Shown here one piece after another: positions 23,790-34,812 of a DNA stretch of 64,000 nucleotides (its first letter is position 1; each line of letters begins with the position of its first letter). The notes below the pieces were generated by a model. That model made no database searches. It had not been told where the DNA came from and saw nothing but the letters and a program-made list of their open reading frames with translations. The translations under genes and the position numbers were made by a program. This stretch comes from Nansenia antarctica. Lineage: Eukaryota > Chordata > Actinopteri > Argentiniformes > Microstomatidae. The stretch spans positions 15,397,495 through 15,461,494 of the forward strand of contig OZ022342.1 of the NCBI GenBank assembly GCA_963989245.1, written 5' to 3'.

Positions 23790-26700
23790 ATGATTCCTTC
23801 AGGGACGTTCAGGCGATGTTTGCGGATGGTGTCCTGGATTCCAGTCATCATTATATCCTCGGTCATCTTGTGGTCATATTATGCCTACGTTGTTCAACTT
23901 TGTTTCTGTAAGTACTACAGTGGTCTATAACACATGGTCATCATGCAACAAGTGAATTGTGAAGTTGGGTCAGTAGAGGCAAGTTATCAATAACCATAAT
24001 TAAGTCTTTGGTATTGATTGATCACCCAATAGCCATTATATTGTGTGTTAAAAATGTTTATTTCTAATTTTCAAGCATCTGCTGAATTTGGATTAAAGCA
24101 ATTTGGCATGGCTTGAAAAATATATGCATGTTATTACTGAGGCTAACTTCATGTTCATCTCTCCATGCCTGAAGTCACTTTGAGCAACACTTCAGAAAAA
24201 GGTAAAACTACTAGTAGTTGAACGAGAAGACTAGGCTGTTTCATTAGTAGCCTTATCTGAATTAGACCAGGTTTAGAACAATCCCTATTCATGTGTAATA
24301 TTCTCCAGATTTTATAGTTCTCTCCTTCCAAAGTGGTTTAATACCTGCATGTAATTGCCTCTACAACATTAAACTAGTCACTTTATTGTAACAAATATGT
24401 TTAGAATTGGAAAATGGGAATTGATAGCTCTGTCATTTAAGTCTATTTTCATTTTATTTTATTTTATGTTTACAGTTAGTTTACAGTGGCACACCTTCTA
24501 AATCTTGTTTAACCTTGTTTACAGTGGAATACCATCAAAATCAGGGGAGGCTGGTGGAGGTAGGAATTGGAGGATGGGCTCATTGTACACACGTGTTTGA
24601 TATCATTCCTCATTCTGTTCCATGAATTACAATGAGTCTACCTCCACCAGCCTCCACGGTCCTAAATGTAGTTTAACTCTGTTTATAGTGGCATACCTTC
24701 TGAATCTTGTCTAACTCTGTTTACAGTGGCATGCCTTCTAAATCTTGTCTAACTGTTTACAGTGGCATACCTTCTAAATCTTGTCTAACTCTGTTTACAG
24801 TGGCATACCTTCTGAATCTTGTCTAACTGTTTACAGTGGCATGCCTTGTAAATCTTGTCTAACACTGTATACAGTGGCATGCCTTCTAAATCTTGTTTAA
24901 CTCTGTTTACAGTGGCATACCTTCTAAATCTTGTTTAACTTTGTTCATAGTGACATATCTTCTGATGTTCCATGTCTGTTTTGGGATGTTCTTCTGGACC
25001 TACTGGAAGACCATCTTTACTCCTCCATCTTTACCCTCAAAAAAAGTAATACTGAGTGTGGCTATTGTAAACATACAGCTCTGGTTTTCTTTGATACTGT
25101 GATGCTGTGTGCTCTGATTTAACTGCTCATGTTTACCATTCCATGTAATGTCCTGGCATCCTGGTCTCATACACCCTTTTGTTTGTTGGTAACATATGGC
25201 ATTTTTCAGACACACTTTCAATATTCATATCAATAGAATACTTATAGAAGACATATAGACTGTATTTTTCCATTGATATTCATAGCTGTGTGTGGCTCCA
25301 GTTTCATCTCTCCTACCAAGACGAGCAGAAGTATGAGACAGATGAACGACCAGAGGCCCAACAGCAGATCCTTCAGGAGTTCTCACAGAGACTTCCTGTC
25401 TGGTCCCGTTCAGCATCTGGAGGTAGGCTGGCCTGGCGCACAACAACATGAAAAATAGTTAAATCAGTGTCCCAGGCATTTCAAATCAATATGAGAATAA
25501 GACCTGTGTAGAGGGGCTTGCAGCTTACGTAGCTAACAATTGCACTGATTGGGTAGCGCCCACATCAATGACTTTTTGCTCCAATTATGTGGGATATCCA
25601 GGTGGGTGTCATTAATGGGACAGACACCTCTTGTAAGTGGCAGGTGAATTACCATGTGACAAATGACAGCTCTCGGGCTAATCCCCCCATAGTAACTCAA
25701 TCTGTATCTGTGTCCTGACACCTATCCTCTCACAGGTTTCGGTGAACCCTTCACAAGCCTTCTCTTTCGTCCAAGTACTCAAAACTCCGTTTGGCTAATT
25801 AATATCCTAGCTGAGAGCAACCCGAGTGTGCCTTCCTCCTCCTTATGATTTAAAGATGAATTGCTGCACGCACCAAAGCAGCTATCTGGCACAGAGGAGT
25901 TTCCCCCCACACACACACATTTTACTAAAGTGTAATTACTGTGTGATTCAGCATTGTAACTCCAGCTGTTGCCAGCCCTTCCCCGTGTTTGCTCAGGGAT
26001 CAGGCATGCACTCTGTTATCATGTGGAGGGGGAAGTGAGTTTAGGGTATGGGCTGGAATGGTCCAAGCTGGCAGCTGATAGATAACTCACTGTGTCTCCA
26101 GCTATCAGGTTCTGTCATCGCTGCCAGGTAATTAAGCCAGACCGCTGCCACCACTGCTCAGCTTGTGAAATGTAAGTCTCCTGTACCCCTGCTTGTTGGC
26201 TCTCTCTTTTTCAGATGGCCCTCAGCTTGCATGGGGAAGTAGAAAGAGGATATAGGTGTGTGTGTGTGTGTGTGTGTGTGCGCCTGGACAGGAGTGTGGG
26301 TGCCTGTACAGGTGTGTGTTTGTGTGCACGTCCTCAGTGCTAATTAGAATGTGGTGAAAGAGGCCCCAACATTTATCTATGTGACAAAAGAAATCGTGGA
26401 TAGGTGAGAGGCAGAAAGCAGATACTTTGAGGTTTGACAGCTCATGCACATGCTCCTATTATCAATAATGAAATCAGCAGGTTTTAATTCAACATGTTTT
26501 CCCTACAGAACAGCCCATCCACTGTTTAGGATGTGTGTAGCTTCAACTAAGGGAAGCAGAAACTCATTATGAAACATTTATTTCAAAAGTGCGCCACTGC
26601 AAATGGTTGTTTTCAATGATACTGGATGAATGTCATTGTCTTGCATCAATTTGCTATTCCGTCAGCAGGCAGTCTAGCATGGCGTAGGACTGATGCCTGT

Positions 26701-29700
26701 CAGAAGAGTGAATCTTGCATGCTGATTTCCCAGTTGGGTGTATTTCTGGTTTGTGAAAATGCATGTTAAACCTCAATTCAGAAACCTGCATAGAACTGTT
26801 GGAACATAGTGCACCGAACATAGCTTCTTATTTAGATTGTTTGGAGGTTTGCATTATCAACCAAACTTAACTTTTTTAAAAGTAGTAATAGAGGGTTGTT
26901 TTCTTTTTAACAGGTGTGTCCTGAAAATGGATCACCATTGTCCATGGTTGGTAATTGTTATGCATCACAACCTTCGTCAGACATCTGATGCTGAATGAAC
27001 ATGGCTTGAATAAATATGTTTTAAAATCTCTACTAATTTAAATATATATATGCCCGAAACTTACCAAACCAACATTAGAAACTCAAATGACCAAACTGCC
27101 GGTCAACATTCATGTTTAAGTAATTCTGCCACCTGTCTCTCCTGTTTTGTCACCAGGTTGAACAACTGTGTAGGATTCTCCAACTATAAGTTCTTCCTGC
27201 TGTTCCTTACCTATTCCTTGCTCTACTGTTTCTTCATTGCTGCAACAGTGTGGCGGTATTTCATCAAGTACTGGATGGTGAGTGCTTAGAGGCTTTCTTT
27301 GTAGGTTCATTCATGCAGAGGCAAAGCAGTTCTTTGCTATATGATTTCATGGTTATATTTATCTGCACTATGTGGTTATGGCTTTCTTTTTCTTCTTGAT
27401 CATTCGGCTTTCTTTTTCTTCTTGATCATTCTCTCTGTCTGTTTCTCTCTTAGGGGGAGCTCCCAAACCGACCTGCTAGGTTGCATGTGCTGTTCCTCAT
27501 GTTGGTGGCTCTGATGGTCTTTGTGACTCTCTTGTTCCTCTTTGGTTACCACTGCTGGCTGGTGGCAAGGAACAGATCAACCCTGGGTGAGTATCTAGAG
27601 CTGTTTTACAGCTACACCAAGCTACAGCTAGAAATGTGGGATTGAACATTAATTTCACTGAATTCATGTGTTGTTTACACATACTGACACCTATGTTGAA
27701 TCAAAGGTATGTTTTTTGTTTATCCTCCCCTTCTCACAAGCAGCGGTTTGGTTGAGGTTATTGATTTGTGGAACAGAATAGACTGTCATGTTGTGCTCTC
27801 TCTCTCTCCCCTGCCCACAGAGTCCTTCTCTGCTCCTTTCTTCCCTGATGGTCCTGACAAGAATGGCTTTAATGTTGGAGCACTTGGAAATTTCCTCCAG
27901 GTATTTGGTGACAAGAAGATGCTTTGGCTGGTTCCTATGTTCTCAAGGTGCGCTTGTCTTTGTGACACAAGCATCAGAGTTGATCAAAAGACGAACTTAG
28001 TACACTGTTTTCAGATATTTTCTTGATCAGATATTTCAGATATTTTCTTGATCTTAATCATAGTCATTTAACTGCTGCTATGTCTACACCACAGTCAAAC
28101 ATCTTCAACAGTGTAAAACGGGACCTCTCATCACAGCTACAGTGTTGCCCCTATGTTTGTTTACCAGCCAGGGTGATGGAGAAAGCTTCTCCACAAGGAG
28201 CCAAAATGAATCCCAGGTTCCCTTATTAGCTAATGGTGGGTGGAGCGAAGCTGGATCCGGTGTGGAGAGCCTAGGTAAGTCGAGCTTAGCTGGCCAGGGG
28301 GAAGCCAAGGTGCTACTGTGGTCATTAGAATAAAAAAAGACAGTTAACCGTTACGACAGCCAATCCAAGGCAATTAATATAGATGGACATCTTGGAGCGA
28401 TGCCAAACCCTTTCCAGCAGGGATGTGCTCTCGTGCCTGACCTGTTGATCGCATGGCTGGCAACTGATCATTTGCCTGTGATTGGGGGGTACACCGTCCC
28501 ATACATTGTGAGCCCTTAGAGCAAGTTATAGGATGGTGTAATAAATGGTCTCAACTGGGAGCTATATTTTTGTTGTTCTCTGGTTAAGTAATAGAGCCTA
28601 ACAGTGCTAATAGTAGTTTTGGTGGTGATCACTGCACAAATAAATGGCAGTATGAGAAAGCATGTTTGCGGTGGTCAATATTTAAAGCTGTTCTAATGGC
28701 CTCTTGATTGAATCCGATCCCATTTTGGGTAATCATCCTGTCCGTTGTCTAATTCATCAACTTAAGTGTATGACTACCCGGTGTCAGGTAACAAGGCACA
28801 CAGTCAGTCTCACACAAGGACATATTGATAGTTTCTTACACATTCATAAGGCACACTACATGTGTAGTACTGTATGCATTTGTTGTTACAATTTGCTGAT
28901 AGGATGTGTTTGTGCTACAAAAATGTATTATTATTATTATTATTATTATTTGCTTTTTTAGCATAGCTTATTTTAGCATAGCTTATTTTAACATAGCTTT
29001 GCTGGTGTACACATCATGTATTTCAGTTTCTTGACAATACTTGTCTAAGATTTGATTGAGTTTAAGGAAATTCTTGACCATGCCGAAATAAAAGTATGTC
29101 CTATTCACCCACTTTATCTTAGGCAGGTACATTCCTGCTGATGTGTGAAATGATCATTCTGAATGTCAATGACATTCTACATAATGTAAAGTAAAAATGT
29201 AAATGTAAACGCATGCCAATGATGCTCTCTTAGAAAAGATGTGGTTGTGCTGCCACCTAGTGGACTATGGGTTTGTCATTGAGGTGTTGCATTTACATTT
29301 ACATTTTTGACATTTAGCAGATGCCTTTATCCAAAGCGACTTACAACAAATACATTTGTCTAAGTAAGTAATACTCAATGCTAGAACCAGGGGCCATTGG
29401 CAATCACAATGCTAGAAGGAAGATTTGTATTTAATTTTTAAATATCATTTTATTTACAGTAGAGAAAACGTTCAGGGGATGAAGAGGTCTTTAGGACAGA
29501 CAGTCAAGACAGTAGCCTGAAGAGACCAGGTCTGTGACCGTGTAGTGAACTTCTGCATCCACGTAGAGGCGGTGCCAGGCCGCGGTGGAAAAGTAACGTG
29601 ATCAGCAGGGGTTTTTGAGGGGATGGGAGAAGGATACAAAATAAATGGTAAATGGACTGACTTATATACCACCTTATTCCAGAGCTCTTTACAATGGCCT

Positions 29701-30993
29701 TTCATTCACACACATTCACACACCAATGGTGGCAAGCAAATTTTGGGGCTCAGTGTCTTGCCCAAGGACACCTTGACATGTGGCCAGCCGGGGTTCAAAC
29801 CGCCGATATGCCAACCTTGCGATCATTAGACGCCGGCTCTACTTCCTGTGCCACAGCTGCCCCTTAATGATGATCAGTAACTGGAAGAGGGGTAACAGTA
29901 AAGTTGGATGTATGGGAGGATCTGGTGAAGACAAGGTCGAGCTGATTGCTGGCCTTACATCAATGTGAAGTTTGACAGGGAAGGTGATAGAAACGGCATG
30001 GAATTTGAAGGTGGATATGGACAGGTGTGACAGGGGAAGGACATTATGTGACCACTTAGGTGAGATGAGGAGTCCCGTGCCACCAGCTTGACCAGAGAGT
30101 CTATGGGAATGGCTTCAGAGACATCAGAGAGGCCTGCTGGAGTAGCTGTGTTTTCCGGTGTAATCCATGTCTCTGTGAGAGCAAGGAAATGGAGGGACAT
30201 GAAGCAGGCATAAACTGAGATAGCCTCTGCTGTTCAGACCGCTGACTTGCTGATGACTTAGCAGGGTTGCAGCCCCTCCCATCTAACGATCAGTTCAACA
30301 TGACAAACTTCACTACTCAGTCAAAATGTATTTTAGTTGGAGTCTGTAGCTGAATAGGGACTTAAATACCTTGCAGAGAAGTTTCAGCCCCTCCCACTGG
30401 AGATTGACAGCAATTGGATTCAAACATTGTTTTCAACAGAAACTAGGTCCCAGGGCTTCAGGTAGGATAGCCACAGCAAAACTACCAACAACATACTGAC
30501 TTTAAACAAGATTAAATTAATTTTAACTAGACAGGATTTACCACTATTTTGTTGCTGTGTTAACTTTGCATCTGATGTATTGCTTGTCTTCAGCTCCTCT
30601 GAGAGATCTCACTGACGTCAAGTGGAAGGGAGCCACTTTGAGTCATCCAGAGAGTGAGACATTCCTTGACCTGGGATTGATAGAATCTGGTGAGTTTGCT
30701 CTCCATTTTATTGTTCATCTCATACATTTTCAACTCTTAAGGACATGTTATTATCATCTTAATATTAGCAGTTTAGAACATTAACACATTTCTTTGCTAA
30801 AACTACACAATGCATTAAGTCTTTACTAAAACCACACAATGCATCAAATATTAGTTTTGTGTACATTTATCTTTTGAAGATGTTTGCATGGTATGAGGCA
30901 TATTGTTCAAACCTTTCTTTGATTTTAGTTAGTACCTAGTAATAACATTTGTTTGTCTCCTCCGCAGGCTTTGGGACTGGGACTGACACATGA
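23790..30993 (+). CDS. zdhhc15: Palmitoyltransferase ZDHHC15
   Basis: Golgi-type multi-pass membrane S-acyltransferase that attaches palmitate to cysteines of cytosolic proteins. Twelve coding exons: 23790-23907, 24175-24201, 24951-25045, 25302-25422, 26102-26171, 26914-26946, 27157-27277, 27454-27586, 27821-27947, 28168-28274, 30594-30689, 30968-30993. Phases join exactly to 357 residues (human about 337). TM1 contains WSYYAYVVQLC and TM2 lies around FGMFFWTYW. The cysteine-rich domain reads IRFCHRCQVIKPDRCHHC then VLKMDHHCPW, with the catalytic DHHC at 26930-26941. TM3 and TM4 are in the FFLLFLTYSLLYC and LHVLFLMLVALM segments. The tail has FGDKKMLWLVP and NESQVPLLAN, close to ZDHHC15 rather than ZDHHC2/20. 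Its position beside uprt supports this. Odd points: the splice-acceptor-like tandem array before exon 3, and Trp-Leu-Asn-Asn in place of the usual Trp-Val-Asn-Asn after DHHC. Confidence 0.95.
24471..24950 (+). repeat. 36-38 bp tandem array resembling the zdhhc15 exon 3 acceptor
   Basis: About nine units of the form tttacagtggcataccttct plus aaatcttgtctaactctg run directly into the true acceptor (ttcatag at 24944-24950) and exon start tgacatatcttctgatgtt, which is itself a diverged unit. Each complete unit has a CAG (once TAG) acceptor-like site. Read in the exon's phase, each reaches a TAA about 24 nt later. A palindromic MITE interrupts the array at about 24540-24657. Confidence 0.9.
24540..24657. 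mobile_element. Palindromic MITE inserted in the acceptor-like array
   Basis: Begins caggggaggctggtggaggt and ends acctccaccagcctccacgg, so the ends are inverted repeats. The centre contains gggctcattgtac and ttacaatgagtc, also inverted. A related copy is at 39282-39393. It resembles a MITE I associate with salmonid-lineage genomes. Confidence 0.7.
26257..26320. repeat. (TG)n microsatellite in zdhhc15 intron 5
   Basis: About 12 uninterrupted TG units followed by a degraded GT-rich region. The remaining zdhhc15 introns (23908-24174, 24202-24470, 25046-25301, 25423-26101, 26321-26913, 26947-27156, 27278-27453, 27587-27820, 27948-28167) contain nothing else supportable. Confidence 0.8.
26930..26941 (+). 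other. Catalytic DHHC codons of zdhhc15
   Basis: GAT CAC CAT TGT in a 33-nt exon. The cysteine forms the acyl-enzyme intermediate in this family. The exon ends after CCATG with a GTTGGT donor, which is a poor match to consensus. Confidence 0.9.
28929..28952. repeat. (TTA)n microsatellite
   Basis: Trinucleotide run of about 8 units in zdhhc15 intron 10 (28275-30593), followed by duplicated gcatagcttattttagcata blocks. Confidence 0.85.
29288..29462. repeat. Short interspersed repeat with the tttatccaaagcgacttac signature
   Basis: Close relative of 193-415, sharing gacatttagcagatgccttt, ccaaagcgacttacaaca, ggggccattggcaatcac and the ending tttacagtag. The orientation is the same. Confidence 0.55.
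29645..29866 (-). repeat. tRNA-derived SINE-like repeat, copy 3
   Basis: Reverse complement of the family at 17806-18054: tggactgacttatataccac at the tail side, cttgcccaaggacacc in the middle and ggttcaaaccgcc as a B-box-like block. It abuts a LINE endonuclease fragment. Confidence 0.7.
29867..30235 (-). pseudogene. LINE endonuclease-domain fragment, disrupted
   Basis: Minus-strand translation gives blocks typical of the APE-type endonuclease of fish L2-like LINE ORF2: FLALTETWITPENTATPA, then GGTGLLISPKW, then, after frame changes, LDLVFTRSSHTS. Frameshifts and deletions make it non-functional. Confidence 0.7.
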
Positions 30994-32022
30994 TTACCCT
31001 TGAGAAAGATGCATTCAATAACCCTTACCCTGCCTGAAACATGCTTTAGTAAATGAAGCAATGATCATACAATCCAAAACTTAAGGCAGTGAAGAATGTG
31101 GTTATCCCTTACTATTCATATTTATTTCTATGATCTTTACATGAGGGGTATAATGGTCAAGGCTCCTGGTAGATGGGCAATGGTTGAGCTTCTAATACTT
31201 GTGTTTCAGAACTAATATGATGTGTTTTTTAAGATTATGTTCTAGTTGAATGGTTATCTTATTTTCTACCTTCAGATATGGATTAACCTTAATACAGCTA
31301 AATGCTAATCTGGTAATGATACACGTATTTTGATTGGCCACAAATCTAAATTACAATTACAACAGGCTGTTTGTTTTCTAGTCCCAGCCAAAATTGGCTA
31401 TCCAGATGAACTACGATTTGAAGTTACAAAAATAGAAATCAATAAGCTACCAAATACCATAGCCATCCAAATTAATATTGGGGGGGAGCAATTAGTATGA
31501 AACACTATCACTCCACAATCCCTGCAGATTTGTCAAGGCTGTAATACAGTGAAAATGTAATGTGTAGCTTCTTTAACAATTAATATAAATGGCATAGCCG
31601 AATGTGTTTTAAAACGGTTTGTGTTTGTGGTTATAATGACACTAGCATAGAAAAAAATAAACGAGGGACGATGTGGAAAAAACAACATTTTAATTAATTT
31701 AAGGTATTATTTTGAACGATTGGATTCTCTGATAAGAAACTGACCTAGAGTGAACTATCATACCTGAATAAATAAAATGGCTGCAGTACATGCAAGCTCT
31801 CTAATTCCTAAAAGACCTGCATGGAATGTGCTTTTTTGTTTTGTTTCCAGGAAAAATCTTTTCTTTGTGTCAGACTGAGGAACACTGGTTAAGGCGACAC
31901 ACACATCTTTAGCAGGGTAATAACTTTGAAATAAACGGACACACAGAGAGCGGCATTCAACAGTTGGTTCTCATATGTATGGGTACGCACCCATACATAT
32001 GGATGTCTGTTGATTCAGCTGA
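30994..32022. other. Convergent 3' intergenic region between zdhhc15 and uprt
   Basis: 1.03 kb between the zdhhc15 stop (+) and the uprt stop (-). Plus-strand AATAAA motifs occur near 31657 and 31769-31778. A minus-strand AATAAA equivalent is at 31131-31136, so the two 3' UTRs probably overlap. No ORF is supportable. Confidence 0.6.
31972..32001. other. Perfect 13-bp hairpin just beyond the uprt stop codon
   Basis: catatgtatgggt, loop acgc, acccatacatatg. It lies 21 nt downstream of the uprt stop and would fold in RNA from either strand. Confidence 0.85.
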
Positions 32023-34370
32023 TTAGTCTGTCCCAAAGTATCTCTGGCCAAAGTGTGTGGGAGCCACGGGGTGCACCTCCGTGGTCAGTATGGTGATTTC
32101 TGGAAACTCCTGGACGATGGACTTGGCACCTGGTGATATAACACAATCATTGGAGGGCAGCTTCACAACACTGTACATTCACTCAGTAGTTAAATGGGTA
32201 GTCCACTCACATTTTTAAAATGTTTTCATTCCTCATAAGTGGTCTCATGAATGTACAGTGTCTCATGAATGTACATCAGGCGGATGTATCCACGTCCCAC
32301 AAGATCTAGCCACTGTACAGTATGTGCCTAAATCCAAATGGATGGAAAATATGTCTAATTTCTATTTGGTTGTACATATATATACGACAGATGTTGTATA
32401 GTTATATACAACAAGTGTTGTGGGACTTGCATCACTACATTAGACCACTTGAGGTATGAAAAAGGAGTGGACTATCTCTTTTTTGTAACCAAATTAGATT
32501 TTAGATTGTTGAATATTATCTGTATCAAGTAAAGCAATGTAGGGACTTACCATGAGGGGTGGAGAAGAGGCTCAGGAGGATGATGTGTTTGGGCAAGAGG
32601 CCATGTTCAGTAAGCACTCTCACAGCCTCAATCACTGTGTTACCTGTGCCTGGAGGCAAATGCACATGTACAGTTATCACAGGACAGTTGAGGCTAAAAG
32701 ATAACAATCGATATATCCCTACTGTGACTCGGGTATGAGAGCGCCACTCTCTCCATACTCACTGAGAATGGGGTACATGAGAAGGACTTTCCTCCTGCTA
32801 ATGTCTGGAGGAAACTTGGCATAGTAGACTTTGGCCTTCTGGGTCTCCTCGTCACTCTGGATGAGGATCTTACCGATGCGGATGGACCTGCAGCAGTCTC
32901 TGAGGCCCTGCTCCATAGCCTCGCCTGCACACACATGGGCAAGGGAGGTATCAAGACTCTCTGACCAATACATTCCACTCAGCTCTTTCAAGGAAGCGTC
33001 ATACAAAATAGCCCCCAACATATACAGGCTACTCATGGAGCAAAAATGTACAACTGTTGAGCAAATAGTAAGTGCAGTATGTCAGGGTTTCCAAATTTGC
33101 AAGCATGCAGAAACTACACAAGTTGCTGGTGGGCATGTCCACGAGACTGTTTCACATTTCTTTCTTCTGTTAATCCTGTATAAGATAGTGCCTTACCGCT
33201 TCTCATAATACTGACACCGCAGTTGCCTTTCTCAAACTTGACACCATCATATTTATGCCCTTAAGGAGGAAATGGAGGAGAGTGAAATACTGTAATTAAC
33301 AGTTCTGTGCTTGACTTCCAACAGTAGAAATCCTGTCGTATGACCCCTCTCAAAGTTGGGTCATACCACAGAGGGCCGATCATTTCAAACAGCTCTCCAT
33401 ATTGACAAATTGCTCGCTCTAACCCGTGGGAGTGGTGACTGTGCACTCGCTGTATGGCAACTGATTGAGTCCCTCTTCAACCACTAGTCTGATCTGTGGA
33501 CAAACACATTGAGTCATGAATATAAAGCACATGATTATTAATATACCCTACAACATATCAATAGCGATCCTAGAGTGAACACGGCACCGCAATATCTTAC
33601 CAATCGATCAGCACAAAACACAAAATCTCCCCTGCTAGTTGACCTGTAGAAGAAAATAAGAATAAGATGAACATAATAAGGAGAGGCATGCATGACCCAT
33701 GTATGATCAGCTTTCACTTTCACAAGGAATAGGGTACTCTATAGTTATCATGATATCCTCTTAGTCTTTCAAAATGGAAACTTGACATTGTGATTACAGC
33801 ACTGATCCCTCGTTTTAGAGCACTGTTAGGCTACTGAATTCAAAACCTGTCTGACTACCAGATAGGAAGTTGTGAGGTCATGTGTACTACCGCGTATGTG
33901 GCATGCATACATGTATGTGCATTTCTTTTCTATTCTGCATAAGAACCATAGAAGTCCTGTCTACAGTAATATGACTGTTATAAATAGTAACATGGTGTCA
34001 AATCGCTATATTCTCTTGGTAGATAATCAGTCTGATGTCGGTGTCGGAAATGACTTGGTCTCGGTATGTTACTGGGGTGACTCACTCACTTGTCTCTAAT
34101 GATGGTCTGTAATTCTCGTATTTGGTCGTTCAAAGGAAGCAATTTTAATTGCGGTCCGATCTGCCTCTGTAAGTCAGTGTTGAACACATTTCCACACGTT
34201 TCGGGGACCTCTGCGCCTCTATTCAGAACGGTGGTGCCGCAACTAGCAAACCTGACTTGCTTCGTGCCGCTCATAGCCGCGTGCTCTGGGCTGTCATTGT
34301 TGTTCAGTTGCTGATTCTGACAAGGCATTATGAGTTGTGTATCGATACCATTATCAACATACGTTTCCAT
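32023..34370 (-). CDS. uprt: Uracil phosphoribosyltransferase homologue UPRT
   Basis: Member of the type I phosphoribosyltransferase family, which in microbes converts uracil and PRPP to UMP; vertebrate UPRT has been reported to lack clear activity, so its role is uncertain. Seven coding exons in minus-strand order: 34370-34090, 33643-33601, 33493-33424, 33259-33197, 32924-32763, 32649-32551, 32129-32023. Phases join to 274 residues (human about 309, the difference being in the N-terminal part). Conserved blocks include IGPQLKLLPLNDQIRELQT, GDFVFCADRL, KFEKGNCGVSIMRSG, GLRDCCRSIRIGKILIQSDE and KVYYAKFPPDI. The PRPP-loop-like LLMYPILSTGNTVIEAV and the C-terminus HFGQRYFGTD are also present. 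The start is at the second ATG (34370); an in-frame ATG at 34391 would add 7 residues. Confidence 0.96.
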
Positions 34371-34563
34371 AGAATTAAAACGATAAAACACTGAACAGTT
34401 AAGCGCTATACCCTTCTATACTACTCAGGTAATGAGACTAGATCTAGTTGGCCATTTCTGTTTTCCGATGGGTGGGTGGAAAGCAAATAATCCCCAGCAA
34501 AAGAAAACTGGACAGGAACATAAACATTGTAACAGGAAATGAGATCACGCGGGTTCTCTGCTC

Positions 34564-34572
34564 TGATTGGTC
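34564..34572 (-). promoter_or_regulatory. Inverted CCAAT box upstream of uprt
   Basis: tgattggtc on the plus strand reads as gaccaatca toward uprt, about 195 bp 5' of the chosen ATG. Position and sequence fit a CCAAT promoter element. No TATA box is evident. Confidence 0.4.
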
Positions 34573-34634
34573 AGAACGACTGCCTGACAAGTAGATGGCA
34601 AAATGTATTGTTTGGTCCTAATAATACATCTTTG

Positions 34635-34812
34635 ATTGGATTGGAAAAACGGAATAAAGTTAAACAATACAAATTCAAATTATGTGATTCAAAGTAAAAA
34701 AATAATAATTCAAATTGAGCAATTCAAATTCAAAGTCAGTAATTCAAATTCAAAGTCAGTAATTCAGATTCAGATTCTAGTGGCACAGATCTCTGCCCAT
34801 ACAAGGGTGCAA
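34635..34812. repeat. caaattcaaattca repeat with the tctctgcccatacaagg end
   Basis: A/T-rich block of repeated aattcaaattcaaagtcag units ending in tagtggcacagatctctgcc and catacaagg. It is the inverted relative of 46225-46640, which starts ccttgtgtatgggcagagat. Likely the same mobile-element family; the type is undetermined. Confidence 0.6.
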
